DNA of 64,000 nt from Streptomyces lydicus. GTDB lineage: Bacteria > Actinomycetota > Actinomycetes > Streptomycetales > Streptomycetaceae. Both the position numbers and the translations under genes were made by a program. Numbering within the stretch: position 1 is the first letter of the stretch; each line of letters starts with the position of its first letter. Below are positions 1-8,131 of this stretch, one piece after another. The notes under the pieces were generated by a model, which was not told the origin of the DNA, made no database searches, and saw only the letters and a list, made by a program, of their open reading frames with translations. The stretch covers positions 14,105 through 78,104 of the forward strand of contig NZ_JNZA01000034.1 in the NCBI RefSeq assembly GCF_000717345.1. Direction: 5' to 3'.

Positions 1-603
1 GACCCAGAACACCGGCCGCCAGGAGGAGCCGAAGAGGTCCGCGGAGATCAGCACCCCGCCGAGCAGCTGGCCGATGATGGTGGACATGCCGATGACCGCG
101 CCGAGCGCACCGAACGCCTTGGGGCGCTTCTCGGCCGGGATCAGTACCTGGATCATCGCGAAGACCTGCGGGAACATCGCCGCCGCGCTCAGCCCCTGGA
201 CCAGCCGCGCACCGATCAGGCTGACGGAGTCCGGCGCCAGCGCGCAGCCCACGGACGACAGCGTGAACAGCGCCATCCCGATCATGAACAGCCGCTTGCG
301 GCCGAAGCGGTCGCCGAGGCGGGCGCCGGTGATCAGTGCGATGGCGTAGGTGAGCTGATAGCCCGCCAGGATGAGCTGGATGTCGGCGGGCGTGGAGTGC
401 AGATCGGCCTGGATGGCGGGGGCGGCGACCAGCACGATGAACGTGTCGAGAACGGCCATGAAAGCCCCGACCAGCACGATGGTCAGGGCCCGCCACGGCG
501 CCGCCCCTCCGGCCGCACCGGAGGGCGGTCCTGCCTGCGGCGTCGCCGGCCGCACCGGCGCGGACTGCTGCCCCGTGGCGCCTGAGGGTTGGGTCTGGGT
601 CAT
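1..603 (-). CDS. MFS transporter, DHA2-like, 3' part outside window
   Basis: The complement from an ATG at 603 reads 201 codons without a stop and continues past base 1. After a Pro/Gly/Ala-rich N-terminus, the first membrane helix carries the segment VAFMAVLDTFIVLVAAP-like (seen as GAFMAVLDTFIVLVA). It is followed by GARLGDRFGRKRLF, the classic MFS loop 2-3 motif, and then by helices around GARLVQGLSAAAMFPQV. This is the drug:H+ antiporter-2 layout of 14-helix exporters. The gene is divergent from an XRE-family regulator starting at 756, a common exporter/repressor arrangement, so local regulation is likely. The substrate cannot be predicted. Confidence 0.88.
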   Translation of the reverse strand, partial: MTQTQPSGATGQQSAPVRPATPQAGPPSGAAGGAAPWRALTIVLVGAFMAVLDTFIVLVAAPAIQADLHSTPADIQLILAGYQLTYAIALITGARLGDRFGRKRLFMIGMALFTLSSVGCALAPDSVSLIGARLVQGLSAAAMFPQVFAMIQVLIPAEKRPKAFGALGAVIGMSTIIGQLLGGVLISADLFGSSWRPVFWV

Positions 604-670
604 GAGGTAAGCGTCGAACAGCCCCCGTCCGACAAACAGAGACCGATTATGCTGGTGTTCCCACTACCCC

Positions 671-700
671 CATATACGTGCTACGCCCATATATACGTGC
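671..700. promoter_or_regulatory. Direct repeat in divergent promoter region
   Basis: Two copies of atatacgtgc lie about 19 bp apart (671-681 and about 690-700) between the divergent MFS gene and the XRE regulator. This AT-richer patch stands out in the surrounding DNA. It is a plausible binding site for the regulator encoded at 756, but that is inference from position and repetition only. Confidence 0.35.
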
Positions 701-755
701 GGAGGCCCTGACCCGGCCGGCACACCCCGCGATCCGCGGCGAACGGGAGTATCGG

Positions 756-1652
756 ATGGCTGACCAGCAACGGCGGCGCTGCCTGGCGGAGTTCCTGCGC
801 TCGCGGCGGGAGCGGCTCACACCCGAGGAGGCGGGGATCCTCGCGGGACCGCGGCGGCGCACTCCCGGCCTGCGGCGCGAAGAGGTCGCCCAGCTCTCCG
901 GGGTGAGCGTGACCTGGTACACGTGGCTGGAGCAGGCGCGCGACATCACCGTCAGCCGGCAGGTCCTCACGAGCCTGGCGCGCGCCCTGATGCTCAGCTC
1001 GATCGAGCGCCGGCACCTGTTCGCGCTGGCCGGGGTGCCGCTGCCGGAGCAGCCGCCGGGCCGCGGCCCGGGCCCCGCGCTCCAGCGGCTGGTCGACGCG
1101 CTCGAACCGCACCCCGCGTACCTGCTGGACGCCAACTGGGACCTGGTGGGCTGGAACCGCGCCGAGGCGGGGCTGATCGGTGACCCGGGACAGCTGGAGC
1201 CGGCCGAACGCAACCTGCTGTGGCTGGTGTTCATGGATCCGGCCATGCGCACGCTGATGGTCGACTGGGAGGGGCAGGCGCAGAATCTGGTCGCCCAGTT
1301 CCGGGCGGACGCCCGGGCGCGCTTCGGGGATCCGCGCTTCGAGCGGCTCACCGGCGGACTGCGGGAGGCGAGTGCGGAGTTCCGCGGATGGTGGGAGGCG
1401 CACGACATCGCGGACTTCGGCAGCAACCGCCGGCAGTTCCGCCACCCCTGGGTCGGCCGGCTGACCTTCGACTACGTGAAGCTGGCGGCGATGGACGCGC
1501 CCGGCGTCAAGCTGTTCGCGTGCATGCCGGCCGACGCGGAGACGTCCGGGAAGCTGCCCGCGCTCCAGCGGTGTGCGACCGGCGAGGTGCCGGACGCCGC
1601 CGAAGTGGCCGACGCCGTCGACGAGTTGAGCGTCTCGCGCGCGGGAGCGTAG
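756..1652 (+). CDS. XRE-family regulator with MmyB-like ligand domain
   Basis: 298 aa. The N-terminal helix-turn-helix spans about residues 5-85, with RTPGLRREEVAQLSGVSVTW and WLEQARD, the hallmark of the MmyB/XRE group. The C-terminal part (about 105-270) contains ALEPHPAYLLDANWDLVGWN and LLWLVFMDP, typical of the MmyB-like PAS-type ligand-binding domain. The ATG at 756 is chosen because the HTH begins right after it; the frame is open further upstream to 678 but that stretch overlaps the promoter repeats. These proteins usually control an adjacent enzyme or exporter gene, here the divergent MFS transporter. The ligand is unknown. Confidence 0.9.
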   Translation: MADQQRRRCLAEFLRSRRERLTPEEAGILAGPRRRTPGLRREEVAQLSGVSVTWYTWLEQARDITVSRQVLTSLARALMLSSIERRHLFALAGVPLPEQPPGRGPGPALQRLVDALEPHPAYLLDANWDLVGWNRAEAGLIGDPGQLEPAERNLLWLVFMDPAMRTLMVDWEGQAQNLVAQFRADARARFGDPRFERLTGGLREASAEFRGWWEAHDIADFGSNRRQFRHPWVGRLTFDYVKLAAMDAPGVKLFACMPADAETSGKLPALQRCATGEVPDAAEVADAVDELSVSRAGA

Positions 1653-2068
1653 CGGGCCCGCGCGGTGCGCCGGGTCATGGAATTCTCAACGAATTCCCAA
1701 TACCCCAGTACGCGGAGTGACCTGCGTCACGTTTGCTTGACTGGCTGATAGCCAGCCCTCTTCTATTGGCGGCACGCGGCCCATGTCGACCGAGGGCGCG
1801 CGACGAATGCACACCGGGGGGTATGGCATTGCGTAGTCGACTGCCTTGACGCGCTGTTAGCGCATTCCGTCGTTCACCTTTCACCTTCTTTTACCGTCCG
1901 GCGCCAGCGTGTTCTCTCTTCCGCTGCCTGCGCCCGGTGCGATCCCTTTCCCTTGAGGCGCGCAGCCGACTGCGCCGTACGGTCATGACGGCCTGCTCCG
2001 GCCACTCGACCACGGCCGCCCGCGTCCTTCGGGAAATTCATTGTTGAGATACGGAGGGGAATCCCGAC
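1653..2068. other. Gene-free region upstream of the PABA operon
   Basis: No convincing coding region on either strand. It contains a small perfect inverted repeat, ctggct-gat-agccag (1741-1755), directly after a TTGACT (1737-1742). A TTCTAT lies 18 nt downstream (1761-1766), which could be a weak promoter. The long leader before 2069 may hold regulatory sites of the operon. The first gene has a GGAGGGG ribosome binding site at about 2053-2059. Confidence 0.4.
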
Positions 2069-2539
2069 ATGCCCTTGAACAGGGAATTCATCGGCCGCAG
2101 CTGGCGGGCCGCGGAAATCTACGAGGTAAGCCGCGAGAAACTCCGCGACTTCGCGGTCGCGATCGGCGAGACGCACCCGGTCTATCTGGACGAGGAAGCC
2201 GCGGTGAAGCAGGGCCACCGGACCGTCATCGCACCGCCCACCTTCGCCACCACGCTGTGGTTCCGCATGGGCAACTGGCCGATGCTGGTACCCGAGTTCG
2301 GCAAGCAGAAGGACCCGGTCTGCGTCCTCGGTGACCAGCGCGTCACCCACCACCGGCGGATCCACGCCGGCGACCGGCTGTGGTTCACCACCACCGTCCG
2401 CGACATCCGCGACATCGGCCGGCACGAACTCTTCGAGATGGAACACCAGGTGACCTCGGAGGACGGGGAACCCGTCTGCACCGTCGTCGACCAGATGATT
2501 TCCCGCAATTCCGCGGCACCGAAGGAGCAGCGGTCATGA
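2069..2539 (+). CDS. MaoC/HadA-like dehydratase subunit
   Basis: 156 aa, a single hot-dog domain like the UPF0336/HadA proteins of actinomycetes: an N-terminal FIGRSW segment, GETHPVYLDEEAA, IAPPTFATTLWF and HAGDRLWFTTTV. HadA-type subunits pair with HadB-type subunits to dehydrate 3-hydroxyacyl thioesters. Where catalytic MaoC proteins carry D-x4-H, this one has GETHPVYLD with no His at the matching position, so it is probably the structural or substrate-binding half. It overlaps the next gene by ATGA, implying coupled translation with the catalytic partner. First gene of the operon. Confidence 0.82.
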   Translation: MPLNREFIGRSWRAAEIYEVSREKLRDFAVAIGETHPVYLDEEAAVKQGHRTVIAPPTFATTLWFRMGNWPMLVPEFGKQKDPVCVLGDQRVTHHRRIHAGDRLWFTTTVRDIRDIGRHELFEMEHQVTSEDGEPVCTVVDQMISRNSAAPKEQRS

Positions 2540-2964
2540 CTACCCAGGTCGATTACGACAACGTCCCGGTCGGAATGCAGCTGGCCGCCCAGGAATTCCA
2601 GCTCCTGCCGGTCAACGAAATCATGTACTGCGGCGCCTCTCTCGACTTCGTCGGTGTCCACTGGAACCCGCGCGTCGCGCGCTCCGTGGGAATGGATCAC
2701 ATCGTCGCCCACGGCCCGCTGACCGAGGCAAAAGCGCTCAGCCTCGTGCACGAATGGACCGGGGATCCCGGTTCCGTCGTGGCCCAGCACGCCCGATTCC
2801 ACAAGCCGGTCCTCATACCCGACGACGGCGTGGGTGCCCGCTACCGCATCCACGGAACCGTGACCGAGAAACTGGCGGACCGGCGAGTCGTGGTCGAATT
2901 GACCGCGGTATCCCCGCAGGAAGAGGAATTGGCCACCGTACGCGCGGTAGTGCAACTCGCGTGA
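2536..2964 (+). CDS. MaoC/HadB-like dehydratase, catalytic subunit
   Basis: 142 aa hot-dog protein. The motif D-F-V-G-V-H keeps the D-x4-H spacing of catalytic (R)-specific enoyl-thioester hydratases, and is followed by HIVAHGPLTEAKALSLV, the usual substrate-binding helix region. It overlaps the preceding HadA-like gene by 4 bp. The pair probably forms a heterodimer that hydrates or dehydrates an acyl-CoA or acyl-ACP. In this operon the substrate could be an aryl or chain-extended intermediate; that is inference. No ketosynthase is present in the window, so the chain-forming enzyme is missing here. Confidence 0.82.
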   Translation: MTTQVDYDNVPVGMQLAAQEFQLLPVNEIMYCGASLDFVGVHWNPRVARSVGMDHIVAHGPLTEAKALSLVHEWTGDPGSVVAQHARFHKPVLIPDDGVGARYRIHGTVTEKLADRRVVVELTAVSPQEEELATVRAVVQLA

Positions 2965-2993
2965 ATGCCCCCGAGACCCCAAGGAGCTCACCC

Positions 2994-5081
2994 ATGCGCA
3001 CACTGCTCGTCGACAACCACGATTCCTACACCTTCAACCTCTTCCAGCTCATAGCCGAGGTCAACGGCGTCGACCCGGTCGTGGTCACCAACGACACCCC
3101 GATGCTGAAGACCCTCCGCCAGGGCGGATTCGACAACATCGTCATCTCCCCGGGCCCGGGCCGCCCGCAGGAGTCCCGCGACCTCGGATACGTGCCCGAC
3201 CTGCTGCGCCACACCGATCTGCCGGTCCTCGGCGTCTGCCTCGGCCACCAGGCCATCGCGCACGCCGCCGGCGCCGCCGTGGTCCCCGCCCCGCGGCCCC
3301 GCCACGGCCACCTCGCCAGGGTCACCCACGACGGCGACGCCCTCTTCGCCTCCGTCCCCGCGGAATTCACCGCCGTGCGTTACCACTCGCTGTGCGTCGA
3401 CGAGCCGCTGCCGCCGGAGCTGGAGGTCACCGCGCGCGCCGACGACGGCGTGATCATGGCGCTGCGCCACCGCGACCTCCCGCGCTGGGGCGTGCAGTTC
3501 CACCCCGAGTCCATCGCCTCGGAATACGGCCGGGAGATCCTCACCAACTTCCGCGACCTCACCCACGGCGTACGCGACGAGGCCCGGCACACCGCCCGCG
3601 CGACCGCCCGCCCGGCCGGCCGGCGCCCGGCCGGCGCGCCCACCCACCAGCTGATCACCACCGTCCTGCCGCAGGCCGTCGACACCGAAGCCGCCTTCGC
3701 CCGGCTGCACGCCGACGCCCCCCACTGCTTCTGGCTCGACAGCAGCCGCGTCGAGGAGGGCCTGTCCCGCTTCTCCTTCCTGGGCGACGCCACCGGCCCG
3801 CTCAGCGAGATCCTCACCTACCGGCTGTCCGCCGGCGCGGTGAAGGTGCAGGACGCGGGCGGACTCCGCCTGGAGAGCGGCTCGATCTTCGAGGTCCTGG
3901 ACGCCCGCCTCAAGCAGCGCCGCCTCGACGCCCCCGACCTTCCCTTCGACCTCACCGGCGGCTACGTCGGCTACTTCGGCTACGAACTCAAGGCCGACTG
4001 CGGCGCGTCCCGGCGGCACGCCGCGGACACCCCGGACGCCGTCTGGATGTTCGCCGACCGGCTGATCGCCGTCGACCACCAGGAACAGCGCACCTACGTA
4101 CTCGCCGTGCACACCGACGACGAGCAGCAGACCATCGCCGCCAAGGAGTGGGTCGAGGCGACGGCGGAGCGCCTGACCGCCCTGGAGCCCCTCCCCGACG
4201 ACGACGCGGGCAGCCGGCAGCCCGCCGACCCGGCCCCCGACGCGGCCCCGTACCTCGTCCGCGACCGGGCGGGCTACCTCGCCGACATCGACGAGTGCCG
4301 GCGCCAGCTGGTCCGCGGCGAGAGCTACGAGATCTGCCTGACCGACAAGCTGCGGATGCCGCCCGTCGACGCCACCGCCGCCGCCGACCTGGCCTTCTAC
4401 CGCCGGCTGCGGCGCGCCAACCCCGCCCCCTACTCCGCGCTGCTGCGCCTGGGCGGCACCACCGTCTTCAGCTCCTCGCCCGAGCGGTTCCTGCGCATCG
4501 AGCGCGACGGCACCGTCGAGAGCAAGCCCATCAAGGGCACCGCACCGCGCGACGCCGACCCCGTACGCGACCGGCAGCTCGCCGAGGAACTGGCCGCCGG
4601 CGCCAAGACCCAGGCCGAGAACCTGATGATCGTGGACCTGCTGCGCAACGACCTCGGGCAGGTCTGCGAGATCGGCAGCGTGAAGGTCGACCGCTACATG
4701 GCCATCGAGTCCTACGCCACCGTCCACCAGCTCGTCTCCACCATCCAGGGCCACCTCGGCCCCTCCGTCAGCGCCGTCGACTGCGTACGCCACTGCTTCC
4801 CCGGCGGCTCGATGACCGGCGCGCCCAAGCTGCGCACCATGGAGATCATCGACCGCCTGGAGACCGAGGCCCGGGGCATCTACTCCGGCTCGCTCGGCTA
4901 CTTCGGCCTCTCCGGCGGCACCGACCTCAACATCGTGATCCGCACCGCGGTCCGCAACGGCGAGGAGCTGACCATCGGCGCGGGCGGCGCCATCGTCCTC
5001 GACTCCGACCCCCAGGACGAGTACGAGGAGATGCTCCTCAAGGCCGCCGCCCCGCTGCGCGCCTGGCAGGCCGGACGATGA
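2994..5081 (+). CDS. pabAB: Aminodeoxychorismate synthase, fused PabA-PabB
   Basis: 695 aa. The ATG at 2994 follows an AAGGAG site. Residues 1-200 form a class I glutamine amidotransferase: LLVDNHDSYTFNLFQL, nucleophile Cys82 in VLGVCLGHQAI, and WGVQFHPES with the His-Glu pair. About residues 230-690 form the chorismate-binding PabB part, with GGYVGYFGYELK, KPIKGT (Lys about 514), LLRNDLGQV and GGSMTGAPK. PIKGT marks 4-amino-4-deoxychorismate synthases, in contrast to PIAGT of anthranilate synthases. Such fused enzymes are typical of antibiotic clusters that need p-aminobenzoate, whereas folate synthesis usually uses separate subunits. With the next gene it should make PABA from chorismate and glutamine. 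Confidence 0.95.
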   Translation: MRTLLVDNHDSYTFNLFQLIAEVNGVDPVVVTNDTPMLKTLRQGGFDNIVISPGPGRPQESRDLGYVPDLLRHTDLPVLGVCLGHQAIAHAAGAAVVPAPRPRHGHLARVTHDGDALFASVPAEFTAVRYHSLCVDEPLPPELEVTARADDGVIMALRHRDLPRWGVQFHPESIASEYGREILTNFRDLTHGVRDEARHTARATARPAGRRPAGAPTHQLITTVLPQAVDTEAAFARLHADAPHCFWLDSSRVEEGLSRFSFLGDATGPLSEILTYRLSAGAVKVQDAGGLRLESGSIFEVLDARLKQRRLDAPDLPFDLTGGYVGYFGYELKADCGASRRHAADTPDAVWMFADRLIAVDHQEQRTYVLAVHTDDEQQTIAAKEWVEATAERLTALEPLPDDDAGSRQPADPAPDAAPYLVRDRAGYLADIDECRRQLVRGESYEICLTDKLRMPPVDATAAADLAFYRRLRRANPAPYSALLRLGGTTVFSSSPERFLRIERDGTVESKPIKGTAPRDADPVRDRQLAEELAAGAKTQAENLMIVDLLRNDLGQVCEIGSVKVDRYMAIESYATVHQLVSTIQGHLGPSVSAVDCVRHCFPGGSMTGAPKLRTMEIIDRLETEARGIYSGSLGYFGLSGGTDLNIVIRTAVRNGEELTIGAGGAIVLDSDPQDEYEEMLLKAAAPLRAWQAGR

Positions 5082-5899
5082 GCGAACGGCTCCGCTGGGA
5101 CGACGCGCAGGGCGCCCTGGTCCCCGCCGGCCCGCCCGGCACCGTCCACGCCATCGACTCCTGGCTGTGCGCCGAGGGCCGGGTGCGCGGGCTCCCGCTG
5201 CACCTGCGCCGGTTCGCCGCGGCCTGCGAGGCGCTCGGCGGACCGCCGGGCCCACAGGTGCACGCCTTCTTCCAGGCGGTGGCGGAACGGCTCCCGGCGA
5301 CCGGCACCTGGTTCCCGCGCGTCGAACTCGCTGTGGACAACCGGGAATTACGCCTCCACCTGTGGATACGCCCCGCGCCCGCCCTCGGCGAGAGCGTACG
5401 GTTGTGGACGGCCGAGGGCCCCGACCGCCGCAGCCGCCCCGACATCAAGGGCCTCGACCTCGACCGGCTCACCGCGCTGCGCAACGAGGCACTGGCCGCA
5501 GGCGCCGACGAGGCGCTGCTCCTCGACGCCGCCGGGCGCCTCGTGGAGGGCGCGACCACCAGCCTCCTGTGGTGGCGGGACGACGTCCTGTGCACCCCGC
5601 CCGACACGCCCCGCCGGCTCGCCTCCGTCACCCGCGAGCTGCTCCTCGGCATCGCCGCCGCCCAGGGCATCCGCACCGCCCGCGAAACCCCCACGCCGCG
5701 CGCACTCGACGGCCTCGAAGTCTGGGCGGTCAACGCCCTGCACGGCATCCGGCCCGTCACGCAATGGACATCCGCGCAGGTCAGCGCCGGACCGGCGATC
5801 CGCGCTCCGCGCTGGCGCGGCCATCTGAGCCGCCTGGCGCAGCCCGCCCCTTCCGCCCTCTCCACTAGGACGCCCGACCATGTCCAGCACACCCGTTAG
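5078..5899 (+). CDS. pabC: Aminodeoxychorismate lyase, PLP fold type IV
   Basis: 273 aa, overlapping pabAB by ATGA and the next gene by 20 bp. It is a class IV aminotransferase-fold protein: an HLRRFA segment near residue 45, RPDIKGLDLDRL containing the probable PLP lysine, and LLLDAAGRLVEGATTSLLWW, the usual cofactor-binding block. In a PabAB context it should eliminate pyruvate from aminodeoxychorismate to release p-aminobenzoate. The region around the lysine is shortened and divergent compared with folate-pathway PabC, which fits a specialised paralogue. A branched-chain or D-amino acid aminotransferase is possible by fold but unlikely here. Confidence 0.88.
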   Translation: MSERLRWDDAQGALVPAGPPGTVHAIDSWLCAEGRVRGLPLHLRRFAAACEALGGPPGPQVHAFFQAVAERLPATGTWFPRVELAVDNRELRLHLWIRPAPALGESVRLWTAEGPDRRSRPDIKGLDLDRLTALRNEALAAGADEALLLDAAGRLVEGATTSLLWWRDDVLCTPPDTPRRLASVTRELLLGIAAAQGIRTARETPTPRALDGLEVWAVNALHGIRPVTQWTSAQVSAGPAIRAPRWRGHLSRLAQPAPSALSTRTPDHVQHTR

Positions 5900-6872
5900 C
5901 GCACCGGTCGCCCCCGGCGGCAGATCCGGCCCGCCGCCGGCCTTCGAACGTGATCTGCTGCACCAGCTCACCAGGCGCTGGGGCAAGCGGGTCGCCGTCA
6001 AGAAGGACGAACTCGACCTCGACGGCCACTTCGATCCCGAACTGCCGGACTTCCCCGACCACTTGGTGCCGCTGCTGGCCCTGCCCGGCGCCGCACCGCT
6101 GGACGCGGAGGCCCGGGGCCGGATCCTCTCCGCCTCCTGGATCGCGTACAACGCCAAGACCACCGCGATCGAGGACGAGGTCATCCTGCCCGCCTGCCGG
6201 CTGATGCTTCAGGACCGCATCCCGGTACGCAAGGACGAGGCGGCCGTCGTCGCACTGCACCAGACGATCATCGACGAGCACTACCACATCCTGATGTGCC
6301 AGAACGCGGCCTCGGTCACCCGGCGCCGCCGCGAGCTGGCCGACCTCGCCTTCGACCCGCAGGGCTGGTCGGTGGTGCGCGCCCTGGAGGAGCGCCGCCG
6401 CGAGCTGACCGGCCCGGCCCGCGACCTGGTGGAGATCGCCTTCGCGCTGGCCGCGGAGACCACCATCAACGCGTTCCTCTCCACCATCTCCACCGAGTTC
6501 GGCATCCAGCCGATGAACCGCCTCACCGTCGATCTGCACCGCCGCGACGAGAGCGGCCACGCCGTGGTCTTCCGCGAACTGGCCGTCTCCCTCTACGGCG
6601 CACTCTCCCCGGACGAGCGCGAACTGTTCAAGGACGCGCTGGTCCAGGGCCTGGACGCCTTCCGGGCGCCCGACTTCGACCCCTGGGTCGGGGTGGCCGC
6701 CACCGGCGGGATGGCCGTCACCGCCGACGAGCTGCGCGACGCGGCCGCCGGTCGCCCGGCCGCCCCCAGGGACACCGGCCCCCTCCAGTCCCTCCTCGCC
6801 GACCTGGGACTCTCCGAGGACCTCGGCCCCGCCCTGGCCATACCGGCCACCACCCCCGCGCGAAGGAGCTGA
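5880..6872 (+). CDS. AurF-type diiron N-oxygenase
   Basis: 330 aa, the length of the AurF/CmlI family. All seven expected diiron ligands are visible in order: Glu in AIEDE (98 or 100), E133 and H136 in DEHYH, E193 in AAETTINAF, and H220, E224 and H227 in LHRRDESGH. AurF oxidises p-aminobenzoate to p-nitrobenzoate through a hydroxylamine; relatives stop at the hydroxylamino or nitroso stage. The gene overlaps pabC and follows PABA synthesis genes, so PABA or a PABA thioester is the likely substrate. The short Pro/Gly-rich N-terminus (1-20) is probably disordered. The final oxidation state cannot be read from sequence. Confidence 0.93.
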   Translation: MSSTPVSAPVAPGGRSGPPPAFERDLLHQLTRRWGKRVAVKKDELDLDGHFDPELPDFPDHLVPLLALPGAAPLDAEARGRILSASWIAYNAKTTAIEDEVILPACRLMLQDRIPVRKDEAAVVALHQTIIDEHYHILMCQNAASVTRRRRELADLAFDPQGWSVVRALEERRRELTGPARDLVEIAFALAAETTINAFLSTISTEFGIQPMNRLTVDLHRRDESGHAVVFRELAVSLYGALSPDERELFKDALVQGLDAFRAPDFDPWVGVAATGGMAVTADELRDAAAGRPAAPRDTGPLQSLLADLGLSEDLGPALAIPATTPARRS

Positions 6873-6876
6873 CGGC

Positions 6877-8019
6877 GTGTACACCCTGACCGACGACCAG
6901 CAGGCGATCCGGCGTGCGGCGCGGGACTTCGCCGACGAGTACCTGGCCCCCGACGCCGCCGAGTGGGACCGCGAGAAGCACTTCCCGGTGGACGTGCTCC
7001 GCAAGGCCGCCGAGATCGGCATGGGCGGCGTCAACGTCCGTGAGGAGAGCGGGGGTTCGGGGCTGACCCGGATGGATTCCGCGCTCGTCTTCGAGGCGCT
7101 GGCCACCGGCTGCCCGACCATCTCGGCGTACATCTCGATCCACAACATGGTCGCCTGGATGATCGACACCTACGGCACCGCCGCCCAGCGCGACCGGTGG
7201 CTGCCGCTGCTGTGCTCCATGGAGCACCTCGCCAGCTACTGCCTGACCGAACCGGAGGCCGGGTCGGACGCTGCCGCGCTGCGCACCCGCGCCGTACGGG
7301 ACGGTGACAGCTACGTCGTCACCGGCGTCAAGCAGTTCATCTCCGGCGCCGCGTCCTCCCAGGTCTACCTGGTGATGGTGCGCACCCATGAGGCCGGGTC
7401 CCGGGGCATCACCGCCCTCCTGATCGACAAGGACACCCCGGGGCTGTCCTTCGGCCCCAACGAACGCAAGATGGGCTGGAACGCCCAGCCCACCCGGCAG
7501 GTGATCCTCGACGGGGTCCGGGTCCCCGTCACCCACCGCCTCGGCCAGGAGGGCGAGGGCTTCAAGATCGCCATGCACGGTCTGAACGGCGGCCGGCTGA
7601 ACATCGCCGCCTGCTCGCTCGGCGGCGCCCGCACCGCCCTCGACCGCAGCATCAGCCACCTCAGCCAGCGTGAGGCGTTCGGCGACAAACTGGTCCACCG
7701 CCAGGCCCTCCAGTTCCAACTGGCCGACATGGCAACGGAACTGGAGGCGGCCAAGACCATGCTCTGGCAGGCCGCCGCCGCCCTGGACGCCGGCGACCCG
7801 CGCGCCGTCGAGCTGTGCGCCATGGCCAAGCGTTTCGTCACCGACGCCGGCTTCCACGTCGCCAACCAGGCCCTCCAGCTGCACGGCGGCTACGGCTACC
7901 TCGCCGAGTACGGCCTGGAGAAGATCGTCCGCGACCTCCGCGTCCACCAGATCCTGGAGGGCACCAACGAGATCATGCGGCTGATCATCGCCCGGAGCGT
8001 GGTGGGCACGGCGGCCTGA
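6877..8019 (+). CDS. Acyl-CoA dehydrogenase family flavoenzyme
   Basis: 380 aa, starting at GTG 6877 after AAGGAG and only 4 bp behind the N-oxygenase gene. Family blocks are clear: YCLTEPEAGSDAAALRT (FAD and substrate binding), QALQLHGGYGYLAEYG, and ILEGTNEIMRLI with the putative catalytic Glu. It resembles short/branched-chain (isobutyryl-CoA-like) dehydrogenases. As last gene of the operon it could introduce a double bond into an acyl thioester, or act as a flavin oxidase or hydroxylase on the N-oxygenated aromatic; both occur among natural-product homologues. The substrate is unknown. Confidence 0.9.
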   Translation: MYTLTDDQQAIRRAARDFADEYLAPDAAEWDREKHFPVDVLRKAAEIGMGGVNVREESGGSGLTRMDSALVFEALATGCPTISAYISIHNMVAWMIDTYGTAAQRDRWLPLLCSMEHLASYCLTEPEAGSDAAALRTRAVRDGDSYVVTGVKQFISGAASSQVYLVMVRTHEAGSRGITALLIDKDTPGLSFGPNERKMGWNAQPTRQVILDGVRVPVTHRLGQEGEGFKIAMHGLNGGRLNIAACSLGGARTALDRSISHLSQREAFGDKLVHRQALQFQLADMATELEAAKTMLWQAAAALDAGDPRAVELCAMAKRFVTDAGFHVANQALQLHGGYGYLAEYGLEKIVRDLRVHQILEGTNEIMRLIIARSVVGTAA

Positions 8020-8131
8020 GCGACGGCCGGTCGTACCCGGCCGTGGCACCCGACCGGAGCGGGCACAGGATGTCGGGTCCGGCAGGGTGGCTCCTTCCTA
8101 CGGTTGTCGCGTCAGAAGGAAGGAGGCCGGG

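Noticed and set aside
2988..5255. 755-residue open frame antisense to pabAB
   Set aside because: Composition is Gly/Val/Asp-rich without domains, a shadow of the GC-biased codons of pabAB.
2069..8019. Folate operon
   Set aside because: PABA genes are fused and joined with an N-oxygenase and dehydratases; no folP, folB, folK or folE nearby.
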